DNA of 19,694 nt from Bacilli bacterium. Its GTDB lineage: Bacteria; Bacillota_I; Bacilli_A; ML615J-28; CAG-698. Position numbers and translations under genes: made by a program. The stretch lies in the NCBI GenBank assembly GCA_016282055.1, contig JAEEJT010000156.1, positions 1 through 19,694 on the forward strand, in the 5' to 3' direction. The notes beneath the pieces were generated by a model. It was not told the origin of the DNA, did no database searches, and saw only the letters and a list, made by a program, of their open reading frames with translations. Shown piece by piece: positions 1 through 6,917 of the stretch. Within the stretch, counting starts at the first letter, position 1. The number at the start of each line of letters is the position of its first letter.

Positions 1-620
1 ATAAAGCTCTTGTTAAGATTTGTAATGTTATTGCAACTCTTGGTATCAGTGAAGTTGAGTTTTCTGGATGGCTTCAAAGAGAATGTGAGTTAGAGAAAGT
101 TAGAATTGATAAGAATGCTTTGTCTTTATTCTATAAAGCTAGTAATGGTGATATGGAAAGATGTAAGAATGAGATTGATAAAGTTATTAATTTCGTTGGT
201 AAGGATGGATTGATTACTGAAAGTATAGCTAAAGAATTAATTAGTAAAAATTCTTTAACCGATATTTATTCTTTAACAAATGCTATCTTTGAATGTAATA
301 AGTCTAAAGCATATAGTATATATAAAGATTTAACTTGTTATGAGAAAGATGTTAGTATATTAATAAATCTTATTACTAAGAGTATGAAGGATAGTTTACT
401 TGTTAAGATAATGGTTGACGGTGGGAAAGAACAAAATGAAGTAGCAACATTTATGAGTGTTTCTACGAATAGAGCTTATTACATGATGAAAAATGTTAAA
501 AGTATTAGTCTTAATACTATTAAGTTATATATAAATAGACTTGCAACTCTTGATTATAAAATTAAAACTGGTCAAGTAGATAAGGCTATTGCATTCGAAG
601 AATTTTTATTGAATTTATGA
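1..620 (+). CDS. holA: DNA polymerase III delta subunit, C-terminal part (5' end outside window)
   Basis: Frame 3 is open from the first bases (codons start at base 3) to the TGA at 618-620, giving about 206 residues, so the gene begins upstream of the window. The delta subunit opens the beta sliding clamp as part of the clamp-loader complex at the replication fork. The visible part holds an ASNGDMERCKNEIDKVINF segment, which resembles the 'G(N)D.R...NE..K' region after the AAA+ core of HolA, followed by an all-helical C-terminal collar-like region. There is no methionine early in this stretch, and a TTG at 120 is internal to the conserved part, so it is not the start. The nearby opposite-strand rpsT supports the call, since holA and rpsT are neighbours in many Bacillota. 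Family identity rests on weak motif memory plus context. Confidence 0.75.
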   Translation, partial: KALVKICNVIATLGISEVEFSGWLQRECELEKVRIDKNALSLFYKASNGDMERCKNEIDKVINFVGKDGLITESIAKELISKNSLTDIYSLTNAIFECNKSKAYSIYKDLTCYEKDVSILINLITKSMKDSLLVKIMVDGGKEQNEVATFMSVSTNRAYYMMKNVKSISLNTIKLYINRLATLDYKIKTGQVDKAIAFEEFLLNL

Positions 621-642
621 TATAGTAGGCATTAATTATTAT

Positions 643-1056
643 ATGAAAAAAGTAGTCTTTAGTTTTATTATTTCTTTATTTTTGTTTCTGTTTTTGACTG
701 GATGTAATAATAAATTAAGTTATAAAAATAATGAATTTCTTAGTATTTTATATCATACTAATGATAAAGAAATAGGGGACGCATTAAAGAATGGTACATT
801 CAGTAAAAGTGATTTTTTAGATGAATATTCTATTGATAATGTTTCTTATATCATTTATGATAAAGATAGCTTTAGTGATGTTGAATTAAGTCAATATTAT
901 GAATGTAGCGTTAGAATTTTTATTTTTCTAGATAAAAAGACTGATCGCGAATTTGACAAGATGATTAAGTTTTTTTCAAATCATGAAAAGAAAAATCACT
1001 ATGTAACTATTTATAATAATAAAAACATTAAGATAAAAGGTGATAAATATGAGTAA
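643..1056 (+). CDS. Small lipoprotein of unknown function (tandem copy 1)
   Basis: This 137-residue protein starts with a lysine-positive n-region (MKK), a run of hydrophobic residues 4-18 and a consensus lipobox L18-T19-G20-C21. It should be lipidated on Cys21 and held on the outer face of the membrane. The mature part of about 117 residues has no motif I recognise. It begins 22 bp after holA, preceded only by a weak TAGTAGG ribosome site, so it may be read with holA. It overlaps the next lipoprotein gene by 8 bp (ATGAGTAA). A stretch near residues 90-120 (VRIF, then KKTDREFDKM) resembles the matching part of the following gene, suggesting a tandem duplication. No function can be assigned. 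Confidence 0.8.
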   Translation: MKKVVFSFIISLFLFLFLTGCNNKLSYKNNEFLSILYHTNDKEIGDALKNGTFSKSDFLDEYSIDNVSYIIYDKDSFSDVELSQYYECSVRIFIFLDKKTDREFDKMIKFFSNHEKKNHYVTIYNNKNIKIKGDKYE

Positions 1057-1435
1057 GAAAATTTTATCACTATTTGTATTATGTTGTGTATTGTTTGTTT
1101 CATTTGGCTGTAAAGTTTTTGATTCTTTTCAATGTTTAGAAGTCACACTAAATGAATCTGATTCTGAAGTTATTATGTTATTAAAATACGAAAATTATAA
1201 AGAACATACTGATAGTTTTGGTAATATTAATGATAAAAAATATATTAAAAAGATATTTAATATTGGTAATATCAAATGCATAAGTTTTGAATCAGGTGAC
1301 GGTGTTAGAATTTACCCAAAGTTTAAAACTAATAGCGAATTAAATAAGATGTTAAAAGAATTAAATAATTTAGAGTACATCGATTCTATTAGAGTTATTG
1401 GTAAATTTGATGAATGTATTACTTATATGATATAA
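1049..1435 (+). CDS. Small lipoprotein of unknown function (tandem copy 2)
   Basis: I start this gene at ATG 1049 rather than the in-frame GTG at 1040, because AAAGGTG at 1036-1042 makes a good ribosome site for 1049 and would overlap the GTG. The product is 128 residues. It has MSKK, a hydrophobic stretch (residues 5-19) and F19-G20-C21, a lipobox-like site whose -3 residue is Ser instead of the usual Leu, so lipidation is likely but not textbook. The mature part shares with the upstream lipoprotein a VRI-aromatic core followed by KT..E..KM..L/F. The pair is probably translationally coupled through the 8-bp overlap, and a terminator follows directly. Function unknown. Confidence 0.75.
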   Translation: MSKKILSLFVLCCVLFVSFGCKVFDSFQCLEVTLNESDSEVIMLLKYENYKEHTDSFGNINDKKYIKKIFNIGNIKCISFESGDGVRIYPKFKTNSELNKMLKELNNLEYIDSIRVIGKFDECITYMI

Positions 1436-1441
1436 AATTAT

Positions 1442-1473
1442 AGGATTAAGTTATAAAAACTTAATCCTTATTT
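1442..1473 (+). terminator. Rho-independent terminator of the holA-lipoprotein run
   Basis: An 11-bp perfect stem (1442-1452 with 1458-1468, core AGGATTAAGTT) closes a 5-nt loop and is followed by the U-rich run TATTTTATT. It lies 6 nt after the second lipoprotein stop and before the MATE promoter. Confidence 0.85.
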
Positions 1474-1497
1474 TATTATTATTGAATTTTTTGTTAA

Positions 1498-1526
1498 TTG
1501 ACTTTTGAGGGTTGTTTTGGTATAAT
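1498..1526 (+). promoter_or_regulatory. Sigma-A promoter of the MATE gene
   Basis: TTGACT at 1498-1503 and TATAAT at 1521-1526 are separated by exactly 17 bp. TGG directly before the -10 gives an extended -10. Transcription would start near 1533, about 16 nt before the ATG, leaving room only for the ribosome site AGAGGTGAT. This placement also rules out a TTG start at 1498. Confidence 0.88.
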
Positions 1527-1548
1527 AATTAAACTTAGAGGTGATGAT

Positions 1549-2925
1549 ATGAATAGTGTTTTATCAGAACATTTTACATATAAAAAAATATTTAAGTTTA
1601 CCATTTCTCCAATTCTAATGATGATATTTACATCATTATATGGAATTGTTGATGGATTCTTTATATCTAATTATGCTGGACTTGATGAATATGCTGGTGT
1701 TAATTTAATAATGCCTGTTATGATGGTTATTGGTGGAATTGGATTTATGTTTGGTAGTGGTGGTAGTGCTTTAGTTGGTAAGTTCCTTGGTGAAAAGAAA
1801 AGGGATGAAGCTAGTAAGGTATTCACTATGATTATCGAAAGTGTTGTTATTGTTGGTATAATAATATCTGTTGCTTTCATGTTTTTTGTTAGTCCTATTG
1901 CTAATGCTTTAGGTTCTATTACAAATGGTACTACTCCAAGAATGGTAGAAGAAGCTATTAAGTATGGTAAGATATTAGCTTTATCTCAAGTATTATTTAT
2001 GTTACAATGCGTATTTCATACTTTCTTTATGATTAATGAAAAACAAAGACTTGCATTTTTATATACAGTATATTCTGGTGTAACTAATGTTATCGTTGAT
2101 TTTGTTGTTATTGTATTATTAAAATGGGGTGTTGTTGGGGCTGCTATTGGTACTATTGCTGGATATTTAGTTGGTTCTATTTTACCTTTAGTTTATTTTA
2201 TTAAACATAAAGAGGGTAATATATATTTAGTTAAAACTAAGATTAAGATTAAGTATATGCTTCAAAGTTGTTGGAATGGAAGTAGTGAGTTTGTTAATAA
2301 TATATCATCTAGCATTGTTGGTATAGTATTTAATATTCAATTATTAAAGTATTATGGACAAAATGGTGTTAGTGCATATGGAACTTTAATGTATGTTTCA
2401 TTTATATTTGTTGCTACATACATAGGATATGCTATTGGTGTTAGTCCTATTATTAGTTATAATTATGGAGCTAATAATAAGAAAGAGCTTAATAATATAT
2501 TAGTTAAGAGTATTGTTATTAATTCTATTTTAGCCTTTATTATGTTTATGGCTGGAGAATTATTGGGTCCACTTTTCTCTAAGTTATATGTTGGTTCTGA
2601 TCAAGAGCTTTTTGAATTAACTAAAGTTGCATTTAAGATTTTCTCTATTAATTTCTTATTCTGTGGTTTGTGTATATTCTTCTCTAGTTTCTTTACAGCA
2701 TTAAATAATGGAGTTATTTCTGCTTTGATTTCTTTCTTACGTACTCTTGTTTTCCAATTAACTTTAGTATTTGTATTACCATTAGTATTTGGTGATATTG
2801 GTATTTGGTGGAGTGTAAGTATTAGTAATTTATTATGTTTAGTATTTGCAATAGTATTCTTAATTATCTATAATAAAAAATATGGATATTTTAAAAGTAA
2901 AAAGCAAAATATAAGTATAGAATAA
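1549..2925 (+). CDS. MATE family multidrug/cation exporter (MepA-like)
   Basis: This is a 458-residue polytopic membrane protein with about 12 hydrophobic segments, the usual MATE size. The N-terminal part shows the family pattern of a first helix with SP(I), then TSLYGIVDGFFISNYAG, comparable to the 'D..F...' helix of MepA-type exporters, and then a glycine-rich helix ending in GSGGSALVGKFLGEKK, typical of the family. The second half repeats the fold (ISYNYGANNKKELN). MATE proteins expel drugs or metabolites by Na+ or H+ antiport; the substrate cannot be told from sequence. The start is ATG 1549, 3 nt after AGAGGTGAT and downstream of a strong promoter at 1498-1526. The gene is monocistronic, flanked by terminators at 1442 and 2925. 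Confidence 0.92.
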   Translation: MNSVLSEHFTYKKIFKFTISPILMMIFTSLYGIVDGFFISNYAGLDEYAGVNLIMPVMMVIGGIGFMFGSGGSALVGKFLGEKKRDEASKVFTMIIESVVIVGIIISVAFMFFVSPIANALGSITNGTTPRMVEEAIKYGKILALSQVLFMLQCVFHTFFMINEKQRLAFLYTVYSGVTNVIVDFVVIVLLKWGVVGAAIGTIAGYLVGSILPLVYFIKHKEGNIYLVKTKIKIKYMLQSCWNGSSEFVNNISSSIVGIVFNIQLLKYYGQNGVSAYGTLMYVSFIFVATYIGYAIGVSPIISYNYGANNKKELNNILVKSIVINSILAFIMFMAGELLGPLFSKLYVGSDQELFELTKVAFKIFSINFLFCGLCIFFSSFFTALNNGVISALISFLRTLVFQLTLVFVLPLVFGDIGIWWSVSISNLLCLVFAIVFLIIYNKKYGYFKSKKQNISIE

Positions 2926-2953
2926 AAGGGTCACGATTGTGACCCTTTATTTG
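2925..2953 (+). terminator. Terminator of the MATE gene
   Basis: A 10-bp perfect stem (AAAGGGTCAC at 2925-2934 pairing with 2939-2948) with loop GATT is followed by TATTTG. It overlaps the last base of the MATE stop codon. Its symmetry means it can also act against transcripts coming from rpsT. Confidence 0.85.
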
Positions 2954-2954
2954 T

Positions 2955-2979
2955 ATAAAAAAAACATCTTATTAAGATG
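2955..2979 (-). terminator. Terminator of rpsT
   Basis: On the minus strand a 6-bp stem CATCTT/AAGATG (2979-2965) with a 3-nt loop is followed by eight T (2964-2957). It begins about 6 nt past the rpsT stop. Together with the MATE terminator it insulates the two convergent genes. Confidence 0.8.
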
Positions 2980-2984
2980 CTTTT

Positions 2985-3248
2985 TTATTTTGCGTTATTA
3001 ACTAATAATGCTAAACGAGATTTATTACGAGCTACGAAATTTTTATGGAAAATTCCTTTAGCTAATCCCTTATCTAACTTTTTACAAGCTAAATTATAAG
3101 CTTCACTTGCTTTTTCATAATTCTTTTCGTTAGCGTATTTTTCAACGTCTTTAAGAGCAGTTTTAACTCCTGATTTAAAAGATGCATTGAATAATTTGTT
3201 TTTATTATTAGTAATATTACGTTTGATTTGTTGTTTAATGTTAGCCAT
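2985..3248 (-). CDS. rpsT: 30S ribosomal protein S20
   Basis: This 87-residue basic protein is the usual S20 length and composition: MANIKQQIKRN at the N-terminus, a helical middle rich in Lys and Ala, and a C-terminal KGIFHKNFVARNKSRLALLVN segment matching the family's 'G.IHKN.AARKKSRL' signature. S20 binds 16S rRNA early in 30S assembly. GGAGGA (minus strand, 3262-3257) lies 8-9 nt before the ATG. It is transcribed alone from its own promoter (3280-3308), opposite to holA and the MATE gene. The leader is only about 25 nt, so there is little room for a structured autoregulatory leader. Confidence 0.97.
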   Translation of the reverse strand: MANIKQQIKRNITNNKNKLFNASFKSGVKTALKDVEKYANEKNYEKASEAYNLACKKLDKGLAKGIFHKNFVARNKSRLALLVNNAK

Positions 3249-3279
3249 TATTTACATCCTCCATAATTACATCTTAATA

Positions 3280-3308
3280 ATTATACTAAAAAATTAAAAA
3301 AAAATCAA
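3280..3308 (-). promoter_or_regulatory. Sigma-A promoter of rpsT
   Basis: Read on the minus strand, TTGATT (3308-3303) and TATAAT (3285-3280) are 17 bp apart. Transcription would begin near 3273, about 25 nt before the ATG. It shares the 114-bp divergent intergenic region with the flavoprotein promoter. Confidence 0.85.
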
Positions 3309-3338
3309 GTAAAATTTATATAAATTTAGTATTAATTG

Positions 3339-3347
3339 TGGTATAAT
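3339..3347 (+). promoter_or_regulatory. Extended -10 promoter of the flavoprotein gene
   Basis: TGGTATAAT (3339-3347) is a perfect extended -10, but no good -35 lies 16-18 bp upstream (TATAAA at 3319). The expected start of transcription near 3354 falls inside the ribosome site AGGTGAT (3353-3359), so the leader would be only about 9 nt. Confidence 0.7.
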
Positions 3348-3362
3348 TGAATAGGTGATGCT

Positions 3363-4460
3363 ATGAAAGTAGGTATTATTGGTGGTGGTGCTAGCGGTGT
3401 TATTGCTAGCCTAAAACTAAAGAAAAATAATCCTAATATTGATGTAATTTTGTTTGAACAAAATGATAGAGTATTAAAGAAATTACTCAAAACTGGTAAT
3501 GGTAAATGTAATATATATAACTCTAATATTAGTAAAGAGTTTTATAATGACTTTAGTTTATTTGATACTAGTATTAATTTAAAACAAGAATTACTTGAAT
3601 TAGGTATATTAACTAAAGAACTAGAATACGGTAGATGTTATCCATATAGTGAATCTAGTAAGAGTGTTGTTAGTATTCTAGTTAATGATTTAAATAAGTA
3701 TAATGTTAATGTGATATGTAACTATAATGTTACATCTATTAGTAAAAAGAATAATCTATTTGTGATTAATAATGAGTATAGTTTTGATTATTTGATTGTT
3801 GCAACTGGATCTTGTGCTCAAGAACATACTAATGGATATGAATTATTAGAGTCATTACATCATCATGTTACTGGCCTTAGACCTGGCTTGGTTCCTATTA
3901 TTACATATGAAAAAACTAGTAATTTAGAGAACTTAAGAGTTAAGTGTAGTGCTAGTTGTAATGGCTATATTTTAGATGGAGAAATCTTATTTAAGTCTAA
4001 TGGATTAAGTGGTATTCTTAGTCTTGATTTATCTAGAATTGCTAGTATTAACGATATTATTAGTTTGGATTTAATGCCTGAATATAGTAGAAATGATATT
4101 TTAAATTTGTTTAATAATAGTAATAGTTTATATGAAAATTTACTTATGATTTTTAATAAACCATTAGCTGAAGAAGTTATTAAAAGAGGAAATAATGAAT
4201 TAACAAATGTTATTGATATTATTAAGAATTTTACTTTTACTGTTAAGAGTTTTAGATCTTTTAATGATAGTCAAATTACTATTGGTGGGGTTTTTACTAG
4301 TGAAGTAGATAATAATTTTGAAAGTAATATTGTTAATAAACTTTATATTTGTGGAGAAGTTTTAGACGTTGATGGTGCTTGTGGTGGATATAACTTATCT
4401 TTTGCTTTTATGAGTGGTATTAAAGCTAGTTTAAATATTTTAAAAAATAATGACAAATAA
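3363..4460 (+). CDS. NAD(P)/FAD-dependent oxidoreductase, BaiN/HI0933 family
   Basis: This flavoprotein of 365 residues has a dinucleotide-binding GIIGGGASG at residues 4-12, an acidic end to the second strand (LFEQ), and GNGKCNIYN near residue 45, the 'GNGRCN.TN' hallmark of the HI0933/BaiN family. The C-terminal CGEVLDVDGACGGYNLSFAFMSG closes the FAD site. Members are about 390-420 residues, so this copy is on the short side but complete. The physiological reaction of most members is unknown; BaiN itself was linked to bile-acid dehydroxylation, but that cannot be inferred here. The start ATG 3363 has AGGTGAT four bases upstream. The last codons overlap the -35 of the following PII-like gene's promoter. 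Confidence 0.92.
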   Translation: MKVGIIGGGASGVIASLKLKKNNPNIDVILFEQNDRVLKKLLKTGNGKCNIYNSNISKEFYNDFSLFDTSINLKQELLELGILTKELEYGRCYPYSESSKSVVSILVNDLNKYNVNVICNYNVTSISKKNNLFVINNEYSFDYLIVATGSCAQEHTNGYELLESLHHHVTGLRPGLVPIITYEKTSNLENLRVKCSASCNGYILDGEILFKSNGLSGILSLDLSRIASINDIISLDLMPEYSRNDILNLFNNSNSLYENLLMIFNKPLAEEVIKRGNNELTNVIDIIKNFTFTVKSFRSFNDSQITIGGVFTSEVDNNFESNIVNKLYICGEVLDVDGACGGYNLSFAFMSGIKASLNILKNNDK

Positions 4461-4478
4461 TTATTAAAGTAGTATAAT
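4450..4478 (+). promoter_or_regulatory. Sigma-A promoter of the PII-like/antiporter pair
   Basis: ATGACA (4450-4455, five of six consensus bases) and TATAAT (4473-4478) are 17 bp apart. The -35 lies inside the last codons of the upstream flavoprotein gene. The start of transcription would be near 4485, about 21 nt before ATG 4506. Confidence 0.75.
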
Positions 4479-4505
4479 ATATAATTGTAAAAAAAGGAGA
4501 AATAC

Positions 4506-4844
4506 ATGAAACTTGTTTTAATTGTTTTAAATAAAGTTGAAGAACTTGATAATTTATTAGAGAAGTTTTTAGAGAATGGTATAACTGGTGCTACTATTAT
4601 TAATTCTAATGGTATGTTACATGAGTTATATAATCATGATGAAGAAAACTATTTTAGTTTATTTAAGTATTTAATTAATCCTGATCGTAAAGAAAATAAA
4701 ACTATTTTTCTTATAGCATCAGATGATGAGATTGAAACAATTGTTAATATAACTGATAAAGTTGTTGGAGGATTAGATAATCCTGATACTGGAGTTTTAA
4801 GTGTTTTACCATTGGATTTTGTAAAGGGTGTTTATAAGAAATGA
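4506..4844 (+). CDS. PII-like (ferredoxin-fold) regulatory protein paired with the antiporter
   Basis: This small soluble 112-residue protein has a beta-alpha-beta start (MKLVLIVLNKVEELDNLLEKFLENGITGATIINSNGM... in outline), where GITGATIINSNG recalls the 'G..G.T...V.G' of PII proteins. It ends in GVLSVLPLDFVKG, like the last strand of the PII core. It lacks the long T-loop with the modifiable Tyr of GlnB/GlnK. PII-like proteins bind nucleotides or other small ligands as trimers and often control a transporter encoded next door. Here ATGA shared at 4841-4844 couples it tightly to a cation:proton antiporter, so I infer that it senses a ligand and gates that antiporter. AAAAGGAGAA gives a good ribosome site. 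Family assignment is by pattern, not search. Confidence 0.7.
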   Translation: MKLVLIVLNKVEELDNLLEKFLENGITGATIINSNGMLHELYNHDEENYFSLFKYLINPDRKENKTIFLIASDDEIETIVNITDKVVGGLDNPDTGVLSVLPLDFVKGVYKK

Positions 4845-6064
4845 TATTATTTCAAATTGGTTTTTTAATACTTGTTGGTTTATTGTTTGGTAAACTAGCT
4901 AAGTTAGTTAAACTTCCAAATGTTACTGGATATTTAGTAGGAGGTTTGCTAGTTGGTCCTAGTGTTCTAGGCTTAACTGGTTTAAATATAGTGACTGATG
5001 AAGCTTTAAGTTATTTAAAGTATTTTTCTGAAGTTGCTTTAGGGTTTATTGCTTTTACAATTGGTACTCAATTTCAATTTTCTTATTTTAAGAAGATTGG
5101 TAAAGGACCAATTATTATTGCAATATTTGAATCACTAGTTGCTGTTTTGTTTGTTTTCTTAGGAATGGTATTTATTCTAAGAGAAGATGTTTCATTTAGT
5201 TTAGTTTTATCAGCAATAGCTGCTGCTACAGCTCCTGCTGCAACTTTAATGGTTATTAAACAATATAAAGCTAAAGGACCTGTAACTAGTAATTTAATTA
5301 GTGTTGTTGCTATAGATGATGCTGTTGCATTAACTATATTTGGTATAATGGTTGCTATTGCTAATTCTATTAAAGGAACTAGTAGTAATATTTTGCTTAC
5401 TATTTTAAATCCTTTAATTGAAGTAGTTTTAAGTTTACTAATCGGATTTGTTGTTGGTATAATTCTATGTTTCCTTTTAAGATTATTTAAAGGTAGAGGA
5501 AATAGAATTAGTGCAACTTGTGCTGTTATATTAATTGTTGTATCTACACAATATTTAGTTAAGAGTTATTCATTATCTACTCTTCTTGCTTGTATGATGA
5601 TGGGTGCTGTATTTACTAATGTTTGTAAGAAAGAAGATAGAAATCAACTTGTTGAGTTAATTGATAGATTTAATCCACCTATTTTAATTTTGTTCTTTGT
5701 TATTAGTGGAGCAAATTTAAAATTAAGTGCTTTACCATCAATTGGCCTTGTTGGTTTAATATATATTCTATTTAGAGTTCTTGGAAAGAGTGCTGGAGCA
5801 TATATTGGAGCTACTATTAGCAAATCAGAACCTACTGTTAAAAAGTGGTTAGGACTTGCTTTAGTTCCTCAAGCTGGAGTTGCTATTGGTTTATCACTTA
5901 CAGCTGGTAGGGTATGTCCAGAATATGCTGATAAAATTACTGCTGTTGTTTTATCGGCAACACTTATTTATGAATTAATTGGGCCATTATTAACTAAGAT
6001 TGCCTTAATTAAATCTAATGAGATTATTATGTCTGAGGCTGAGCCAAAGAGTAATAATATATAA
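4841..6064 (+). CDS. Cation:proton antiporter, CPA2 (Kef/NapA-type) membrane domain only
   Basis: A membrane protein of 407 residues with about 12-13 hydrophobic segments. It shows family landmarks in order: LPNVTGYLVGGLLVGP (residues 25-40, the first re-entrant/ helix segment), LGFIAFTIGTQF (67-78), ATAPAATLMVI (129-139) and SVVAIDDAVAL (154-164). The adjacent Asp159-Asp160 pair corresponds to the ion-binding site; paired acidic residues are associated with electrogenic members such as NapA. It exchanges Na+ or K+ for H+ across the cytoplasmic membrane. Unlike KefB/KefC it has no C-terminal RCK/TrkA-N domain, so the co-encoded PII-like protein may supply the regulatory ligand sensor (inference). 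Translation is coupled to the upstream gene by a 4-bp overlap; no separate strong ribosome site is seen. Confidence 0.9.
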   Translation: MILFQIGFLILVGLLFGKLAKLVKLPNVTGYLVGGLLVGPSVLGLTGLNIVTDEALSYLKYFSEVALGFIAFTIGTQFQFSYFKKIGKGPIIIAIFESLVAVLFVFLGMVFILREDVSFSLVLSAIAAATAPAATLMVIKQYKAKGPVTSNLISVVAIDDAVALTIFGIMVAIANSIKGTSSNILLTILNPLIEVVLSLLIGFVVGIILCFLLRLFKGRGNRISATCAVILIVVSTQYLVKSYSLSTLLACMMMGAVFTNVCKKEDRNQLVELIDRFNPPILILFFVISGANLKLSALPSIGLVGLIYILFRVLGKSAGAYIGATISKSEPTVKKWLGLALVPQAGVAIGLSLTAGRVCPEYADKITAVVLSATLIYELIGPLLTKIALIKSNEIIMSEAEPKSNNI

Positions 6065-6065
6065 C

Positions 6066-6156
6066 ATTAAATGGGAGCTGTTATGGCTGAGAGGTTACAA
6101 ATGTAACGACCATCAAAACCTGATCTAGGTAATGCTAGCGTAGGAATCAATTGAAT
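6066..6156 (+). promoter_or_regulatory. TPP (THI-box) riboswitch upstream of thiT
   Basis: The aptamer core is nearly canonical: GGGAGC (6073-6078), GGCTGAGA (6085-6092), a P3 helix GTTACA/TGTAAC (6094-6107), then ACCTGATCTAGGTAATG (6118-6134) with the CTAG/CTAG helix and GCGTAGGAA (6138-6146). It binds thiamine pyrophosphate and lowers expression of the thiamine transporter gene that follows. The 5' strand of P1 begins right after the antiporter stop codon. No clear intrinsic terminator follows; AATTGA (6149-6154) can pair either within the aptamer base or with TCAATT (6178-6183), just ahead of the AGGAGG ribosome site (6189-6194). Translational control is therefore possible, but the switch mechanism is not resolved. 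No convincing separate promoter is visible. Confidence 0.93.
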
Positions 6157-6202
6157 ATTTTACGTTTTAGCATTAAATCAATTTTGTTAGGAGGAAAAAA
6201 GA

Positions 6203-6796
6203 ATGAGAAACAAAATGGTATTTAATGTTGTGTTTAGTGCATTAATGGTTGCACTAAGTGTTGTATTGGATGTTGTATGGAAGTTTATTCCTTTTGTACA
6301 CTTACCAAATGGAGGTAGCGTTTCTTTAGCAATGTTACCTATTTGTGTTGGAGCTATTGTTTGTGGCGGAGTTTATGGAGCTATTAGTGGTTTCGTATTT
6401 GGATTTATTAATTTCTTAATTGATGGATATGGATTTAATATTGTATCTTTCTTTTTAGATTATGTTTTATGCTTCGCTGGAGTTGGACTTTTAGGTTTAT
6501 TTAGAAAACAAATTTTAAATCGTAAATATGGTATGTTTGTTTTAGGTATGGCTTGTGTATTTATCTTTAGATGGATATGTCATGGATTTAGTGGAGTAAT
6601 CTTATTTACATCTTGGTATACTGATAAAACATTACTTGAAACAGTTGGTTGGACTGGAAAACTTGCTATTTATCAATATTCATTTATTTATTATAATTTA
6701 CCATATTTATTAGGTTCATTTATTGCATGTACTGCAGTTGGACTTATTGCTTATAAACCTTTATTCTTAACATTTAATGTTAATAAAGAAAATTAA
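6203..6796 (+). CDS. thiT: Thiamine ECF transporter S component ThiT (YuaJ)
   Basis: A 197-residue protein with about six membrane helices, the usual ThiT size. It carries LPNGGSVSLAMLPI (34-47), typical of the family's substrate-side loop, plus H127 (CHGFSG), W138 (SWY), Y159 and N165 (YSFIYYN), which line up with the thiamine-contacting residues of Lactococcus ThiT (His125, Trp133, Tyr146, Asn151). The 'LDY' at 85-87 lies about where the thiazolium-contacting acidic residue is expected. ThiT captures thiamine and works with the shared EcfA/EcfA'/EcfT module, which is not in this window. AGGAGG at 6189-6194 is 8 nt before ATG 6203. The TPP riboswitch directly upstream confirms the substrate independently. 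Confidence 0.95.
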   Translation: MRNKMVFNVVFSALMVALSVVLDVVWKFIPFVHLPNGGSVSLAMLPICVGAIVCGGVYGAISGFVFGFINFLIDGYGFNIVSFFLDYVLCFAGVGLLGLFRKQILNRKYGMFVLGMACVFIFRWICHGFSGVILFTSWYTDKTLLETVGWTGKLAIYQYSFIYYNLPYLLGSFIACTAVGLIAYKPLFLTFNVNKEN

Positions 6797-6803
6797 AATA
6801 TTT

Positions 6804-6828
6804 AAACGTGGTTAATCCACGTTTTTTT
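6804..6828 (+). terminator. Terminator of thiT
   Basis: An 8-bp stem AAACGTGG/CCACGTTT (6804-6811 with 6817-6824), loop TTAAT, ends in a run of seven T (6822-6828). It separates thiT from the pgsA promoter. Confidence 0.9.
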
Positions 6829-6855
6829 GTTTATTATATATAAGTTTTTTGTTTA

Positions 6856-6884
6856 TTTACTTAAAGCTCTTATTATGATATAAT
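6856..6884 (+). promoter_or_regulatory. Sigma-A promoter of pgsA-recA
   Basis: TTTACT (6856-6861) and TATAAT (6879-6884) are 17 bp apart, with TGA before the -10 (extended -10). The leader to ATG 6918 would be about 27 nt. No inverted repeat resembling a LexA (SOS) box of the GAAC-N4-GTTC type is seen here or just before recA. Confidence 0.82.
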
Positions 6885-6917
6885 TTATACAAAGGAAATT
6901 AAAAGGAGAATATTAAT

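Noticed and set aside
1040..1048. GTG start for the second lipoprotein
   Set aside because: The GTG overlaps the AAAGGTG ribosome site that serves ATG 1049, and the signal peptide fits better from 1049.
1498..1548. Upstream TTG start extending the MATE protein by 17 residues
   Set aside because: The stretch is the sigma-A promoter itself (-35 at 1498, -10 at 1521), and ATG 1549 has a good ribosome site.
1671..1880. Minus-strand open frame inside the MATE gene
   Set aside because: It is the antisense shadow of a hydrophobic coding region, with no ribosome site or family motif.
6021..6064. Possible separate promoter for the TPP riboswitch (TATTAT at 6025, TAATAT at 6055)
   Set aside because: No acceptable -35 stands at 16-18 bp, and such hexamers are common by chance at this base composition.
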